NCBI GenBank assembly: GCA_009746045.1
Contig: RPFO01000167.1
Location: 1,543,659-1,607,658, forward strand
Source: Mesostigma viride
Taxonomy: Eukaryota > Streptophyta > Mesostigmatophyceae > Mesostigmatales > Mesostigmataceae
Direction of reading: 5' to 3'
DNA length: 64,000 nt
Each line of letters opens with the position of its first letter. Position 1 is the first letter of the stretch. The notes beneath the pieces were generated by a model. That model was given only the letters and a program-made list of their open reading frames with translations, had not been told where the DNA came from and did no database searches. Of the stretch, positions 20,001 through 28,577 are shown piece after piece. The translations under genes were made by a program, and so were the position numbers.

Positions 20001-23000
20001 ATGCCATGACGCCCACGTCTGCTGCAGCACTATGAATATTAGGACTGGGGACTGTTCATGCACGTGGTGCCGTGGTCCATCACGCTTCCATGTGTCTGTG
20101 CATGGCGTGTGTGCGTGCCCGTGCCTACATATACCTTATTGATGTACCACTGCCTTATTGATATGCCTTTGCCTTATTGATTTACCATTGCCTTATTGAT
20201 TTACCATTGCCTTATTGATGTACCACTGCCTTATTGATATGCCTTTGCCTTATTGATATACCTTTGCCTTATTGAAATACCATTGCCTAATTGATATACC
20301 TTTGCCTTATTGATATGCCTTTGCCTTATTGATATGCCTTTGCCTTATTGATATACCTTTGCCTTATTGATATACCTTTGCCTTATTGATATGCCTTTGC
20401 CTTCTTGATATGCCTTTGCCTTATTGATATACCTTTGCCTTATTGATTTACCATTGCCTTATTGATTTACCATTGCCTTATTGATTTACCATTGCCTTAT
20501 TGATTCACCATTGCCTTATTGATATACCATTGCCTTATTGATATGCCATCGCCTTGTTGATATACCTTTGCCTTATTGATATACCATTGTCATACCAACA
20601 TTATACACGCGCGGTGCATGGGCTCTGTGCAGGTCGAGCAACTCAAGAAGGGGCTGTGGGTCGACTTCCTCACGGTGGGTGTGCCCATTCCAGTTTGGTT
20701 CGGGCCGGTTTATGGGTGCAAGCTTGCTTTCATCATATGCCACTCAACGAGAAGAGGTGTCATGTATGAAGCAGCTGTACTAAAGGGGCATCAAAGTCAG
20801 TGCTGTTCTGCGGCATCACCTATGTACACTGATCGGAGTGCTGCAGGCATCCCAGTAGTGACGTAAAATATCATATGAATAGTGAAAGTGCTTTTCATTC
20901 CGCAAGATAATGGTGCTGCGCCACCCGTTTCTGCTGTGCTTTCCAGAACCAGATATCAAGTCCGGCCTATAGGGTCATGAAAAAAAAATTGACATCTTGC
21001 TAAAGGCATATGCACGCCAGTCCAGCGGTTAACATATGCGTGGCCACCTTATCTGTTGGACATAGCGTGCTACCTTTTTTTTCCCTTCTTGGATCTTCTT
21101 TAACAGCAATGCATCAATGAGAGTGAGGGAGTCCCCTTTTTGCTGCATCTCAATATGCACACCCGGGTGCGCATTCAATCACTGTATGACCATGCAACCC
21201 CTTGCGTGCCAAAAAGCCCATACTTGCATCAACTGACGCTCACTTCATGCTTGCATGCCGAGCTATATTGTGTTCACCGCCCTGGGGAGTTACATTTCTA
21301 TTGCACGCTGTGCTACGTGCTTCAATCTTTTAACATGCATGCGCGTGTGCCAATTGTACGAATTTGCGCTGTTTGCAGTTTAGTTGCACTCATGCATCCA
21401 TATGGGGAAGTGCCCATTTTTTTACCGACAACCGCACTCGACAAGAGATGTAAGATCCGCTTCCCTGGCCGGGCCTGACCGGGGATTCCGTCCTATACCG
21501 TCATGCAGTACCACCAATGCACTACCAATGCATCCCCATCACAGATATCGCTGGAGGTACTATACCGTTTATTCAATCTCCGCATGCCTCTTTCCAACTC
21601 CAACTCCAAACTAGGAGCCATTTTTTCACCGACTTGCCACCAATTTGTGTGCATTCGCACCTCCTCAAATGCCACCAATATGACACAGACATCCAGCTGA
21701 CGCTGTTGTCAGCCCGCGCATAGTCATCCTTGTATCAACTTTGCAGCGATAGCCGTGCACTGTTCACTGCTGTGCCACCTGCCGCAGAAGTCCATCACGC
21801 TGGACGCCATCCTCTACTGCCACAACCTCAAGATGTGGGTCGTCGCGCAGCTGCGCCTTGCTTTTGGCGTCGGCGGCCGCATCGTGCCCGACTATGACGT
21901 CCGTGTGCTCAATCTGGACCCTTACAACTTCCGCGTGGCCAGCGACCGCCTGCGGCTGTCTCTAGAGATCCTGTACATGCTCCTCGTGGCCTATTTCTGC
22001 TCTGCGATGGTCCATGATTTCCTGTTCACGTGCCGGGCCCGATTTGGCCCTTTTATAGCCCACATGGGCGGGCTGACGATGGCCCTCCTCGAGCTGGCAG
22101 GGGTCGCCCTCTCCCTGGCCAGCGTCTTCCTGTGGGCGGTGTACATGCGGCTGGGCGAGCGGCGTGACGTGATGAAGTATTACCCGTTCCGTGAGCGATA
22201 CGTGGACCTGTGGCAGGTGGCGGCGTGGGAGGACAAGTGGGTTTCCGTCACCTGCATCAACCTGCTGGTGCAGACCATGCGGTCGCTCACGTGAGTACGA
22301 GGCCTGGTTGTCGGTCGTGAGGCCTGGTTGTCAACGTGACGATAGGGTCAGGAGTATGTATGTGTTGTGATAAGATACTGCTGGCATGCTGGGGGCGTTC
22401 CGGCCATGCGCTTCCTCATGGGCAGTGCCCCTTAGGCTTTCTTGTTTTCCTGACGTGCATTTGCATGCACAGCGGCATGATGCTGGAAAACATGCAGGAC
22501 AGGACATGGTGTCCATCGCTTGCAGACGGGGGTCCGAGGCGGGTCGTGCTGTTTACTGTTGGTGTGTGCAATACTCTTAGCCTAGCCCGGCGGTACCTGG
22601 GCTGGGTGGATCGTGCTGTCGACGCTTGGTGTGTGCAATACTCTTAGCCTAGCCCGGCGGTACCTGGGCTGGGCGGATCGTGCTGTCGGATGTAGGTGTG
22701 TGCAATACTCTTAGCCTAGCCCGGCGGTACCTGGGCTGGGCGGATCGTGCTGTCGGATGTAGGTGTGTGCAATACTCGTAGCCTAGCCCGGCGGTACCTG
22801 GGCTACCATAGCACATAGTGCCATCTTAGCTAGAATCATCTTAGCTAGAACCATCGTAGCTAGAACCATCTTAGCTAGAACCATCTTAGCTAGAATCATC
22901 TTAGCTAGAATCATCTTAGCTAGAATCATCTTAGCTAGAACCATCTTAGCTAGAATCATCTTAGCTAGAACCATCGTAGCTAGAATCATCTTAGCTAGAA

Positions 23001-23768
23001 CCATCTTAGCTAGAATCATCTTAGCTAGAACCATCTTAGCTAGAATCATCTTAGCTAGTGCCATCTTAGCTAGAATCATCTTAGCTAGAATCATCTTAGC
23101 TAGAATCATCTTAGCTAGAATCATCTTAGCTAGAATCATCTTAGCTAGAATCATCTTAGCTAGAATCTTGGCTATCTTGGCACATAGGTCCATCTTAGCT
23201 AGCATCAGGTCAAACGCCTATCTGAGCTTCAGTCCCCAATCTTTGCGCATGCCTAATTGTTGATGATGCATGTACAACCGAACTACCGTATAGTGGTGAC
23301 CGCCTACTTCTATTTAGTATATCGTGCTGTGCGCAGCTCCCCAGTACTACGGCTTCGCGAGGCAGCCCCTTTAAAAAGGGGGTTTGGCTTAGGAAAATGT
23401 TGTACCTTGATGTCATCATCCATGACCTCAGCCTGCTTGTCTGGCAGTGTGTCTACCAGCGACAAGCAGGGCTCTGTGAGGCGGCCTGGCACCAGGGCAC
23501 AGGCACCGTAGTGATCTTGGCTGATCCATGCGGGGGGAAGAAGAGCTGTTCCAAGCAGGCATGTGGCAGAACTTTCTGCATAATTTTTTAGGTTATCCCA
23601 GATACCAACCATGGCAGCAGGCATCAATTTGGCTAGCAAGCATCCACGATGGTGTGATTTCGCTGGTAATGTTTTCGCTGATAATGCAGCCATGACTTGG
23701 TGCGGACATATCTATGATTTTATACTACTAGAGATATTTACGTAGTAGTAGTAGTAGTGGTAGTAGTG

Positions 23769-23817
<49 letters not shown>

Positions 23818-23888
23818 TAGTAGTAGTGGTAGCAGTCGTAGTCGTCGTCGTCGTAGCAGTAGTAGTAGTAGTAGTAGTAGTAGTAGTC

Positions 23889-23949
<61 letters not shown>

Positions 23950-24040
23950 AAGTAGTAGTAGTAGTAGCAGCAGCAGCAGCAGTAGTAGCAGTAGTAGTGT
24001 ACTAGTAGTAGTAGTAGAAGTAGAAGTTTTAGTAGTGGTA

Positions 24041-24084
<44 letters not shown>

Positions 24085-26379
24085 AGCAGCAGCAGTATAT
24101 AGCTTGTCCTTTTAGCTTTGTGTCATTGCTTTGGCTGGCTCGGACTTTCATGTCTCTCTGGGTCGCTCCCTTTTTCCTGCATTGTTTTGATTTTGATGAT
24201 GTAGAAACGTGAGTATTTACTATGGATTAATATATCAAGGAGACAACTACAACATAGTATTTACCATGGGTCGATATATATTTATGCCAATGGCACGGTA
24301 ATCGACGGTGACTCTTCCTTGCTGTGGCGACTGCATGCCCAGGTTCTGCCAAGTCTGATGTGCGTGGCAGTGATCCGTATGTAGGTATGCATGCACCCGT
24401 TAAGGGACTGATCTTCTTCCTTTCATTTCCATGATTGCTTTCTTGAGCAGGTGCTTTAAGTCACCCCGCACCTTGGGTATTGTAATTCTACCACATGCCA
24501 CATACGCTATCACCCTCCACTCCCCCCTCCAGGTTCTTCCAAGTCACCCGCGGCGGCGCGCGCCTGATCCGCAGCGTGGCGGCCGCCGTGCCTGAGGTAG
24601 CCTCCTTTATTCCTGTATACATCACCATCATGCTGGGCTACGCGTTCGCGGGCTACTTCCTGTTCGGCGTGCGCCTGCTCGAGTGGAGCGACCTGGAGAG
24701 TGCTATCTTTAGGGTCTACGAGGTCAACTACGGGCTGTATGACACCGACACGCTGTACAGCGAGGGCAAGCCGACGCTGGTGGCCGCGATATACCTGTAC
24801 AGGTGCGGGATGCGTCAGGCATGTGTTTCCACGAGTAGACAGCTTTACTATATTGGCCTGGTATCCAGCCTGGTCCTATACCCCTTTGGTAGGGTCCCTG
24901 TGGCTTTCACTATACCTGTGCCGGTTCTCAGTCCCGGGATGCGGTTCTCACATAGAAGTGCTTTCTAAAGTTCTGATACGGGTCCGTAGTTGTAGAGGCA
25001 CACAATCACCCAGCTATACCGGTACAGGTGTGGAACGCGATTCTCCGATAGAATTGCCTCAACCTGTCCTGTAGTTGTAGAGTGCGCATAACCACCCATA
25101 CCCACCGATACAGGTTCGAAAAAAGTCTTGTATATTATTATTTAGAATGGTATTTGGAATGGTAACAGAAGTGAGATATTGCATGTATTTGATACCCTTT
25201 TGGTGGGAGGCTTACGGTCGCCTTACACCTGTGCAAGTGCGAGATGAGGGGGCTGGGGAGGTATACCCTCGTAGTAGGGTGCATAAAGTAAGTAGTTTCG
25301 ATCAGTTAGTTTACATGTAGTGTGTACTTTTTCTGTCTGCCATTCCCTCTAGCTCGAACTTCTCTCGGACTTCATTTGTTCGTCCATTCAGTCCCTGGCT
25401 TGTTTTGATCATTTGCGTCAGTATTCATCCTTGATTGATATTACTATATGAAGTACTGGGTGTACTATATAATGGCCCCATTCACTGCATGTGTCCAGCT
25501 TCATCTTCCCCTGTGCCCCGAATCACGCTTGCATGTGTGTATGTCTCCCCACCAACAATCGTCGCGAATCTTGTGTGCTTTTGCGTGTGCTTTTGTGACA
25601 GTATGCTTGCGTGTCCGCCCCAACCGCTTGCTTGTTGTCGTTGTGCCAGTGGGCCCCCCACCCACCTGCACACACCCGCGGGATGCTCATCATCGGCGTC
25701 GTGCTTCTCAACATCTTCCTGGCCACCCTTGTCGCATACCTTCCTTCCCCCCATGCAATGTCCCCGCCCGCTTGCTTGCGTGCGTGCCGCCCCCCCCCCC
25801 ACCCCACCCCACCCACCGACCAGCGGCACGCTCATCATCGTGGTCATGCTGCTCAACGTCTTCCTGGCCATCGTCATGTCCACCTGGGAGGCCCACGCGC
25901 ATGCCGACGAGCAGAGCAACGCGCGGCTGCACAAGCCCACCTGGCGCGACACGCTCACGCTGCTTCGCTTGCGTGTCCGGGAGGTCATGTCCCTGGAGGC
26001 CCAGCTGGGGGCCACGCTCCGGGAAGAGGAGCAGGTCATCACGCGCGAGCTGCTGGTCAAACTGCTCATGAGGCCTTTAGAGCCGGGGTCGTTCGTAAAC
26101 CCGGCGGGGATGTCGAGTCGAGCCAGCAACTTAGAGCGCGCACAGACCATGGGCAAGGCGGTCCGGCGGGCATTCACGGCTGTCAAGCCGGACACCGCGG
26201 AGGCAGTTGCATTCTTGCTGTTCGGGCCTGAAGATGCTACAGGGGAAGGAGGGGAATCGGATGAGGGGGCAAGCGCAGGCGCCAGCAAGCAGTATAAGAA
26301 AGGGGCGATCTATCCAGAGTCTGGGGTTGATTCACCTCAGTCACCTGCGACTTTTGAAGTGTCTGTCCTGGTCCGTTGA
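16463..26379 (+). CDS. Polycystin (PKD2/TRPP)-like cation channel, seven exons
   Basis: Join: 16463-17068, 17939-18028, 19641-19886, 20633-20678, 21747-22290, 24533-24802, 25824-26379; about 785 residues. S1 is near residues 64-82. The extracellular polycystin domain follows (FWEW near 120, Cys-containing loop with NGSSCYP, GLWVDF near 321). S2 is about 402-424, S3 438-463, S4 495-515, S5 532-555, the pore loop 566-582 and S6 596-620 ([13 protein letters not shown]). The family forms tetrameric channels, often ciliary. The filter region reads [13 protein letters not shown] where PKD2-type channels have an LGD filter. The C-tail has no EF-hand or clear coiled coil. Phases agree at all six junctions; the end of exon 1 is the weakest point. 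A mucolipin-like relative is the main alternative. Confidence 0.82.
17069..17938 (+). other. Polycystin intron 1 with 57-bp minisatellite
   Basis: It holds a dispersed copy (17499-17555) and four tandem copies (17679-17906) of a 57-bp unit resembling the next exon's 5' end. The last 322 nt before the acceptor contain no AG dinucleotide. Confidence 0.65.
17679..17906. repeat. 57-bp minisatellite, 4 copies
   Basis: Starts at 17679, 17736, 17793 and 17850 give an exact 57-bp period. The unit begins TTCATCCCGCTGCTGTG and includes ATGACCGGACCTATGAC. A fifth, separate copy lies at 17499, preceded by GGCAGCTG, like the real exon's acceptor. Confidence 0.93.
17939..18028 (+). CDS. Polycystin gene exon 2
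   Basis: 90 nt, phase 0 at both ends, acceptor GCGCAG, donor AAG|GTACTG. It encodes [16 protein letters not shown], then HTIGYQTK, part of the extracellular polycystin domain before the [11 protein letters not shown] segment. Confidence 0.83.
18301..18500. repeat. Hexanucleotide array (CACTCG)n
   Basis: About 26 copies of CACTCG (18313-18468) with one CAGTCG variant are flanked by CACACG-type CA repeats. It gives poly Ala-Leu, Ser-His and Cys-Glu frames, none of which is a gene. Confidence 0.96.
19065..19232. repeat. 56-bp tandem triplet with perfect hairpin
   Basis: Three 56-bp copies start at 19065, 19121 and 19177. Each holds an inverted repeat with 11-bp arms GGGGTGCTGTT and AACAGCACCCC around a 10-nt AT-rich loop (19086-19117, 19142-19173, 19198-19229). 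The third copy differs by one base in the loop. Confidence 0.95.
19346..19625. repeat. Heptanucleotide array (CCCCTTG)n
   Basis: Close to 40 copies of CCCCTTG, with a few CCCCTGG variants at the right edge, end 15 nt before the exon 3 acceptor. The array therefore serves as that intron's pyrimidine tract. Confidence 0.97.
19641..19886 (+). CDS. Polycystin gene exon 3
   Basis: 246 nt, phase 0, acceptor CGCCAG, donor GAG|GTGTGC. It encodes [19 protein letters not shown], the conserved arginine-bearing core of the polycystin domain, then a Cys-rich segment ([15 protein letters not shown]) and an acidic end [14 protein letters not shown]. Confidence 0.88.
19887..20632 (+). other. Polycystin intron 3 with 19-bp minisatellite
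   Basis: This is a 746-nt intron. From 20043 to the acceptor AG at 20631 there is no AG dinucleotide on the sense strand, mostly because the 19-bp repeat lacks AG. Confidence 0.75.
20131..20590. repeat. 19-bp minisatellite, about 24 copies
   Basis: The unit is CCTTATTGATATGCCTTTG with ATATACC, ATTTACC and GTACC variants. It is AT-rich and lies just upstream of the exon 4 acceptor. Confidence 0.95.
20633..20678 (+). CDS. Polycystin gene exon 4
   Basis: 46 nt, acceptor GTGCAG, encoding [15 protein letters not shown] plus one base. GLWVDF matches the family's GLWLDR segment. The donor GTGTGC at 20679 was chosen over GTGGGT at 20675 because only the former keeps the next exon open (the other gives CGA TAG) and gives the expected hydrophobic strand VAIAVH. 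Confidence 0.78.
20679..21746 (+). other. Polycystin intron 4
   Basis: This is a 1,068-nt intron ending TTTGCAG. No tandem array or extra exon was recognised. Confidence 0.7.
21747..22290 (+). CDS. Polycystin gene exon 5 (S2, S3, S4)
   Basis: 544 nt, entering with two bases to complete a codon, leaving in phase 2 at AC|GTGAGT. It encodes the last strands of the polycystin domain ([18 protein letters not shown]), S2 ([17 protein letters not shown]), S3 ([17 protein letters not shown]) and the S4 region ([15 protein letters not shown]). Confidence 0.88.
22561..22806. repeat. 67-bp tandem repeat, about 3.7 copies
   Basis: GGTGTGTGCAATACTC recurs at 22561, 22628, 22695 and 22762, an exact 67-bp period. 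Each unit has CCTAGCCCGG...CTGGGCT, a short inverted repeat. Confidence 0.94.
22813..23210. repeat. 15-bp minisatellite, about 26 copies
   Basis: The unit is CATCTTAGCTAGAAT with AACCATCGT and AGTGCC variants. A 15-bp period keeps frames open, so the minus strand reads ILAKM repeats, which are not a gene. Confidence 0.96.
23742..24101. repeat. Microsatellite (TAG)n / (TCG)n / (CAG)n
   Basis: About 260 bp of TAG triplets with interspersed TGG, TCG and CAG are followed by a TCG run (24037-24083) and CAG triplets. Confidence 0.96.
24533..24802 (+). CDS. Polycystin gene exon 6 (S4-S5, S5, pore loop)
   Basis: 270 nt, acceptor CTCCAG, donor AG|GTGCGG. It encodes [15 protein letters not shown] (the family's S4-S5 linker), S5 ([19 protein letters not shown]), LFG, then the pore segment [20 protein letters not shown] and the start of S6. 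Confidence 0.86.
24803..25823 (+). other. Polycystin intron 6 with relic of the next exon
   Basis: This is a 1,021-nt intron. Positions 25680-25727 are a diverged duplicate of the first 16 codons of exon 7. The first half of the intron also contains repeated TATACC.GTGCGG-like fragments of the donor neighbourhood (near 24920 and 25015). Confidence 0.65.
25680..25727 (+). pseudogene. Relic duplicate of polycystin S6 exon start
   Basis: It reads [16 protein letters not shown], paralogous to [16 protein letters not shown] of exon 7, 145 bp upstream of it (40 of 48 bases match by my count). The acceptor CCAG of the real exon is CCCG here, and homology stops after the last Ala codon, so it should not be spliced. 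Confidence 0.75.
25824..26379 (+). CDS. Polycystin gene exon 7 (S6 and C-terminal tail)
   Basis: 556 nt, acceptor GACCAG, ending TGA at 26377-26379. It encodes S6 ([21 protein letters not shown]) and a cytosolic tail of about 165 residues. The tail has a basic helical stretch ([11 protein letters not shown]) and Gly/Ser-rich acidic sequence near the end. No EF-hand is seen. Confidence 0.88.
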
Positions 26380-28502
26380 AATGTTGCAATTGCAAGAAGC
26401 GCGAGTCACTTCGCAAGGAATTCGACATGGACTTTGTTCAGCGCTGGACTTAAAAAAGCTGTGCAACTGTCGTCATTCTGACGGTTCTGACCCACGAGTC
26501 ATGGACGCTGACGCAGGAGATGGAGGCTCGGCTCGAGGGCGCCATCCCAAAGATGTTACGCAGGACGCTGAATGCATAGCGTTAGCAATGAGGATTTGTA
26601 CGCTGCTTGACCCTTTGTTTCTTGCATCGATCGATCCTTAGGCTCTGGTGCCTGGGCCAGGGTGGGCACCTGGCCCGCACCGATCAGGTCGACACCTCAG
26701 ATAGACTAGCTGGCACCAAGTACGCGCAGCCAGGGCGCTTTGTCCTCTGACACATGGCGGGCCCCTGGCCGCGCGCGGCGAGGTGGCCACCGCTGGACTT
26801 TCCGTTATAGGCTAGGCATGGACATGGGGTATCCTAGGAAGAATGGGCTCGCGCCCAGGCAGCCTCCTGGCCTATCTGTAATCTGGGGACAGATGACTCG
26901 CAAACTATGAGATGGCAGGCGGTTATGAAGGGTACCACCCCCCACTCGGTGGGGGTAATGCGGGTGACCAACTTTGGTAGACATAGTGATTCGGGCCAAG
27001 GTGCCCGCAAACCCATAACTAGAGGCTATATAGACTTCCATCCCGTTCCATTTCCATCTCATTTGAGGATTTTATGGTCACGTGATGCATTCTTCATGCA
27101 TTCTACAATCAATCCTGGGCGTACGCAGGCGTCTGGCGATGAGCGTAATGTTGTCGGTGTCATTGAGGTCAGCTAGCGAATTCCGCTTATCGGTCGGCCT
27201 CCCGGCCGTCGCCGTGTGGCGCCATGCCCATATTAGTGATCACCAGGCCGGGTTCTTGACGAGCCATGGCTAGCAAAGTGTGCACATACGTACACGTACG
27301 TGCCTGAGGACTTCGTTAATTATAGTCTCGTGTCCCCGTTGGGGGACCACGGAGCACTGAATTCCCCAGTTTAAGATATAGTGGACGTCTCCCCAAGACT
27401 GACTCAGTTACTTAGTAGAAGCAGAGTTGCTTGCCGGTGGTCCTCAGCTCGGCCTCGGTGAATTAAGGGTGCGCCATGGCTCGTTGAGGTCGGACAGAGC
27501 TAGTCCCGGCGATCAGGGGCGACTACGTGTGTGTACGAGCGGTGAGCACTAGCTCGGCGGCGGGCGGCGCACGCGGGTATATGCTTTGCATGGGTTGAGC
27601 GTACTAGCGCCATCCTCCAATACTTCATGGAGGTACAGACCCCACTATTTGTCGAGCGCTAGCTCGCGCCATCCTCCAAAACGCAGTCTATCAAGGAGAC
27701 AACCAGCAGTCTCTGTGTAAATAAATAAATAAATTCTCCAAAACATCACGGAGGTACAGGCTCGACTGTTAAATGTTTGGTAGGACTTATCGTCATACTG
27801 CAGTTGTGGACAGCCTGAAGGCCAGCCTATTTGATTAAATTAAGTACATCTGACGTACTGCGTTAAGTGGGCATAAATATGGTTGTCGCATCGACAAGTC
27901 CTCCATGATCGAGTTGGGTGGGATGGATTGTGATGGAGTATAGAACGAACTAGCGAGTTCCAGAATGCGGTATACCAGTGTCCAGGCTACGGTTGAGGGC
28001 CAGAGGGCCCGATAAAAGGGAGTTTCATCTCATGGCATGCCCATGGCAATACCATGCAGGAAAAAGCAGTGGGTGCTTTGCTATTAGATCAAGGTGCGTT
28101 GTCAAAGAGCAGTCGTTTACAGGGGGGCCTACCACAGCAGGTGGCGCTACCACAGCAGGATTGTTACTGAGCTATCAGCGCGCCCGATCGATCCTTACAA
28201 CAATCGAGCACAGCTTGCGCTCGTCAGGGGCAAAACAAGCTATGCTATCCCGGGATTTCCTGCTAGCATAGGCAGGCCTCATTATTCCAGATCATGGCCT
28301 CCAGGGCCAAACTGCTGCGGATTACCCGTAGGGCAACGAGGCTGCGTGTGCACCCTACTCACAAACCCCCCACATGGACAACAAAACGAGACTCGTGAGA
28401 ATAATGAGATGGTCCTAGCCTGCATGCACATCCCCTGTTGAGCGTTCCAGGTGGCACATGCACCGCTGCGCCAAGCTTGACAGCCAGGAGGTGGCTCTAT
28501 TA
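26380..28502. other. Convergent intergenic region
   Basis: It lies between the stop codons of the polycystin and DNAJC11-like genes, so it must hold both 3' ends. I recognise no gene, tRNA or long repeat. Minor items are an (AAAT)n patch near 27718 and a twice-repeated CATCCTCCAA...GAGGTACAG motif (27610-27760). Confidence 0.6.
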
Positions 28503-28577
28503 TTACGATGGCGCGCTGGCCGCGCGCGGGCGGGGTGCTTGCGGCAGAAGCAGCTCTTCCCCATCCTCAACTGTAAC
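28503..28577 (-). CDS. DNAJC11-like exon 10 (C-terminus)
   Basis: 75 nt including TAA, acceptor CCTCAG, phase 0. It reads VTVEDGEELLLPQ then an Ala/Pro/Arg tail, matching the family's last strand and LxIPQ-type ending. Too short to stand out as an open frame, it was found by phase and family pattern. Confidence 0.82.
   Translation of the reverse strand, partial: VTVEDGEELLLPQAPRPRAASAPS

Larger units (their letters stand above)
22291..24532 (+). other. Polycystin intron 5 with three tandem arrays
   Basis: This is a 2,242-nt intron with a 67-bp array, a 15-bp array and a TAG/TCG microsatellite. The rest (23211-23741, 24102-24532) shows nothing recognisable. Confidence 0.75.

Noticed and set aside
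20675-20680. GTGGGT as donor of polycystin exon 4
   Set aside because: It is the better donor by sequence, but it forces CGA TAG at the start of exon 5. GTGTGC at 20679 preserves frame and the conserved strand.
22783-23205. 140-codon minus-strand frame of ILAKM repeats
   Set aside because: It is a 15-bp minisatellite inside polycystin intron 5; the period is a multiple of 3 and stop-free. No homology outside the repeat.
26207-26641. 144-codon plus-strand frame overlapping the polycystin stop
   Set aside because: It overlaps exon 7 in another frame with no recognisable domain; it is likely 3' UTR.
26640-26700. GC-rich inverted repeat resembling a tRNA arm
   Set aside because: GGTGCC...GGCACC can pair, but no cloverleaf, anticodon loop or T-loop GTTCRA motif was found.
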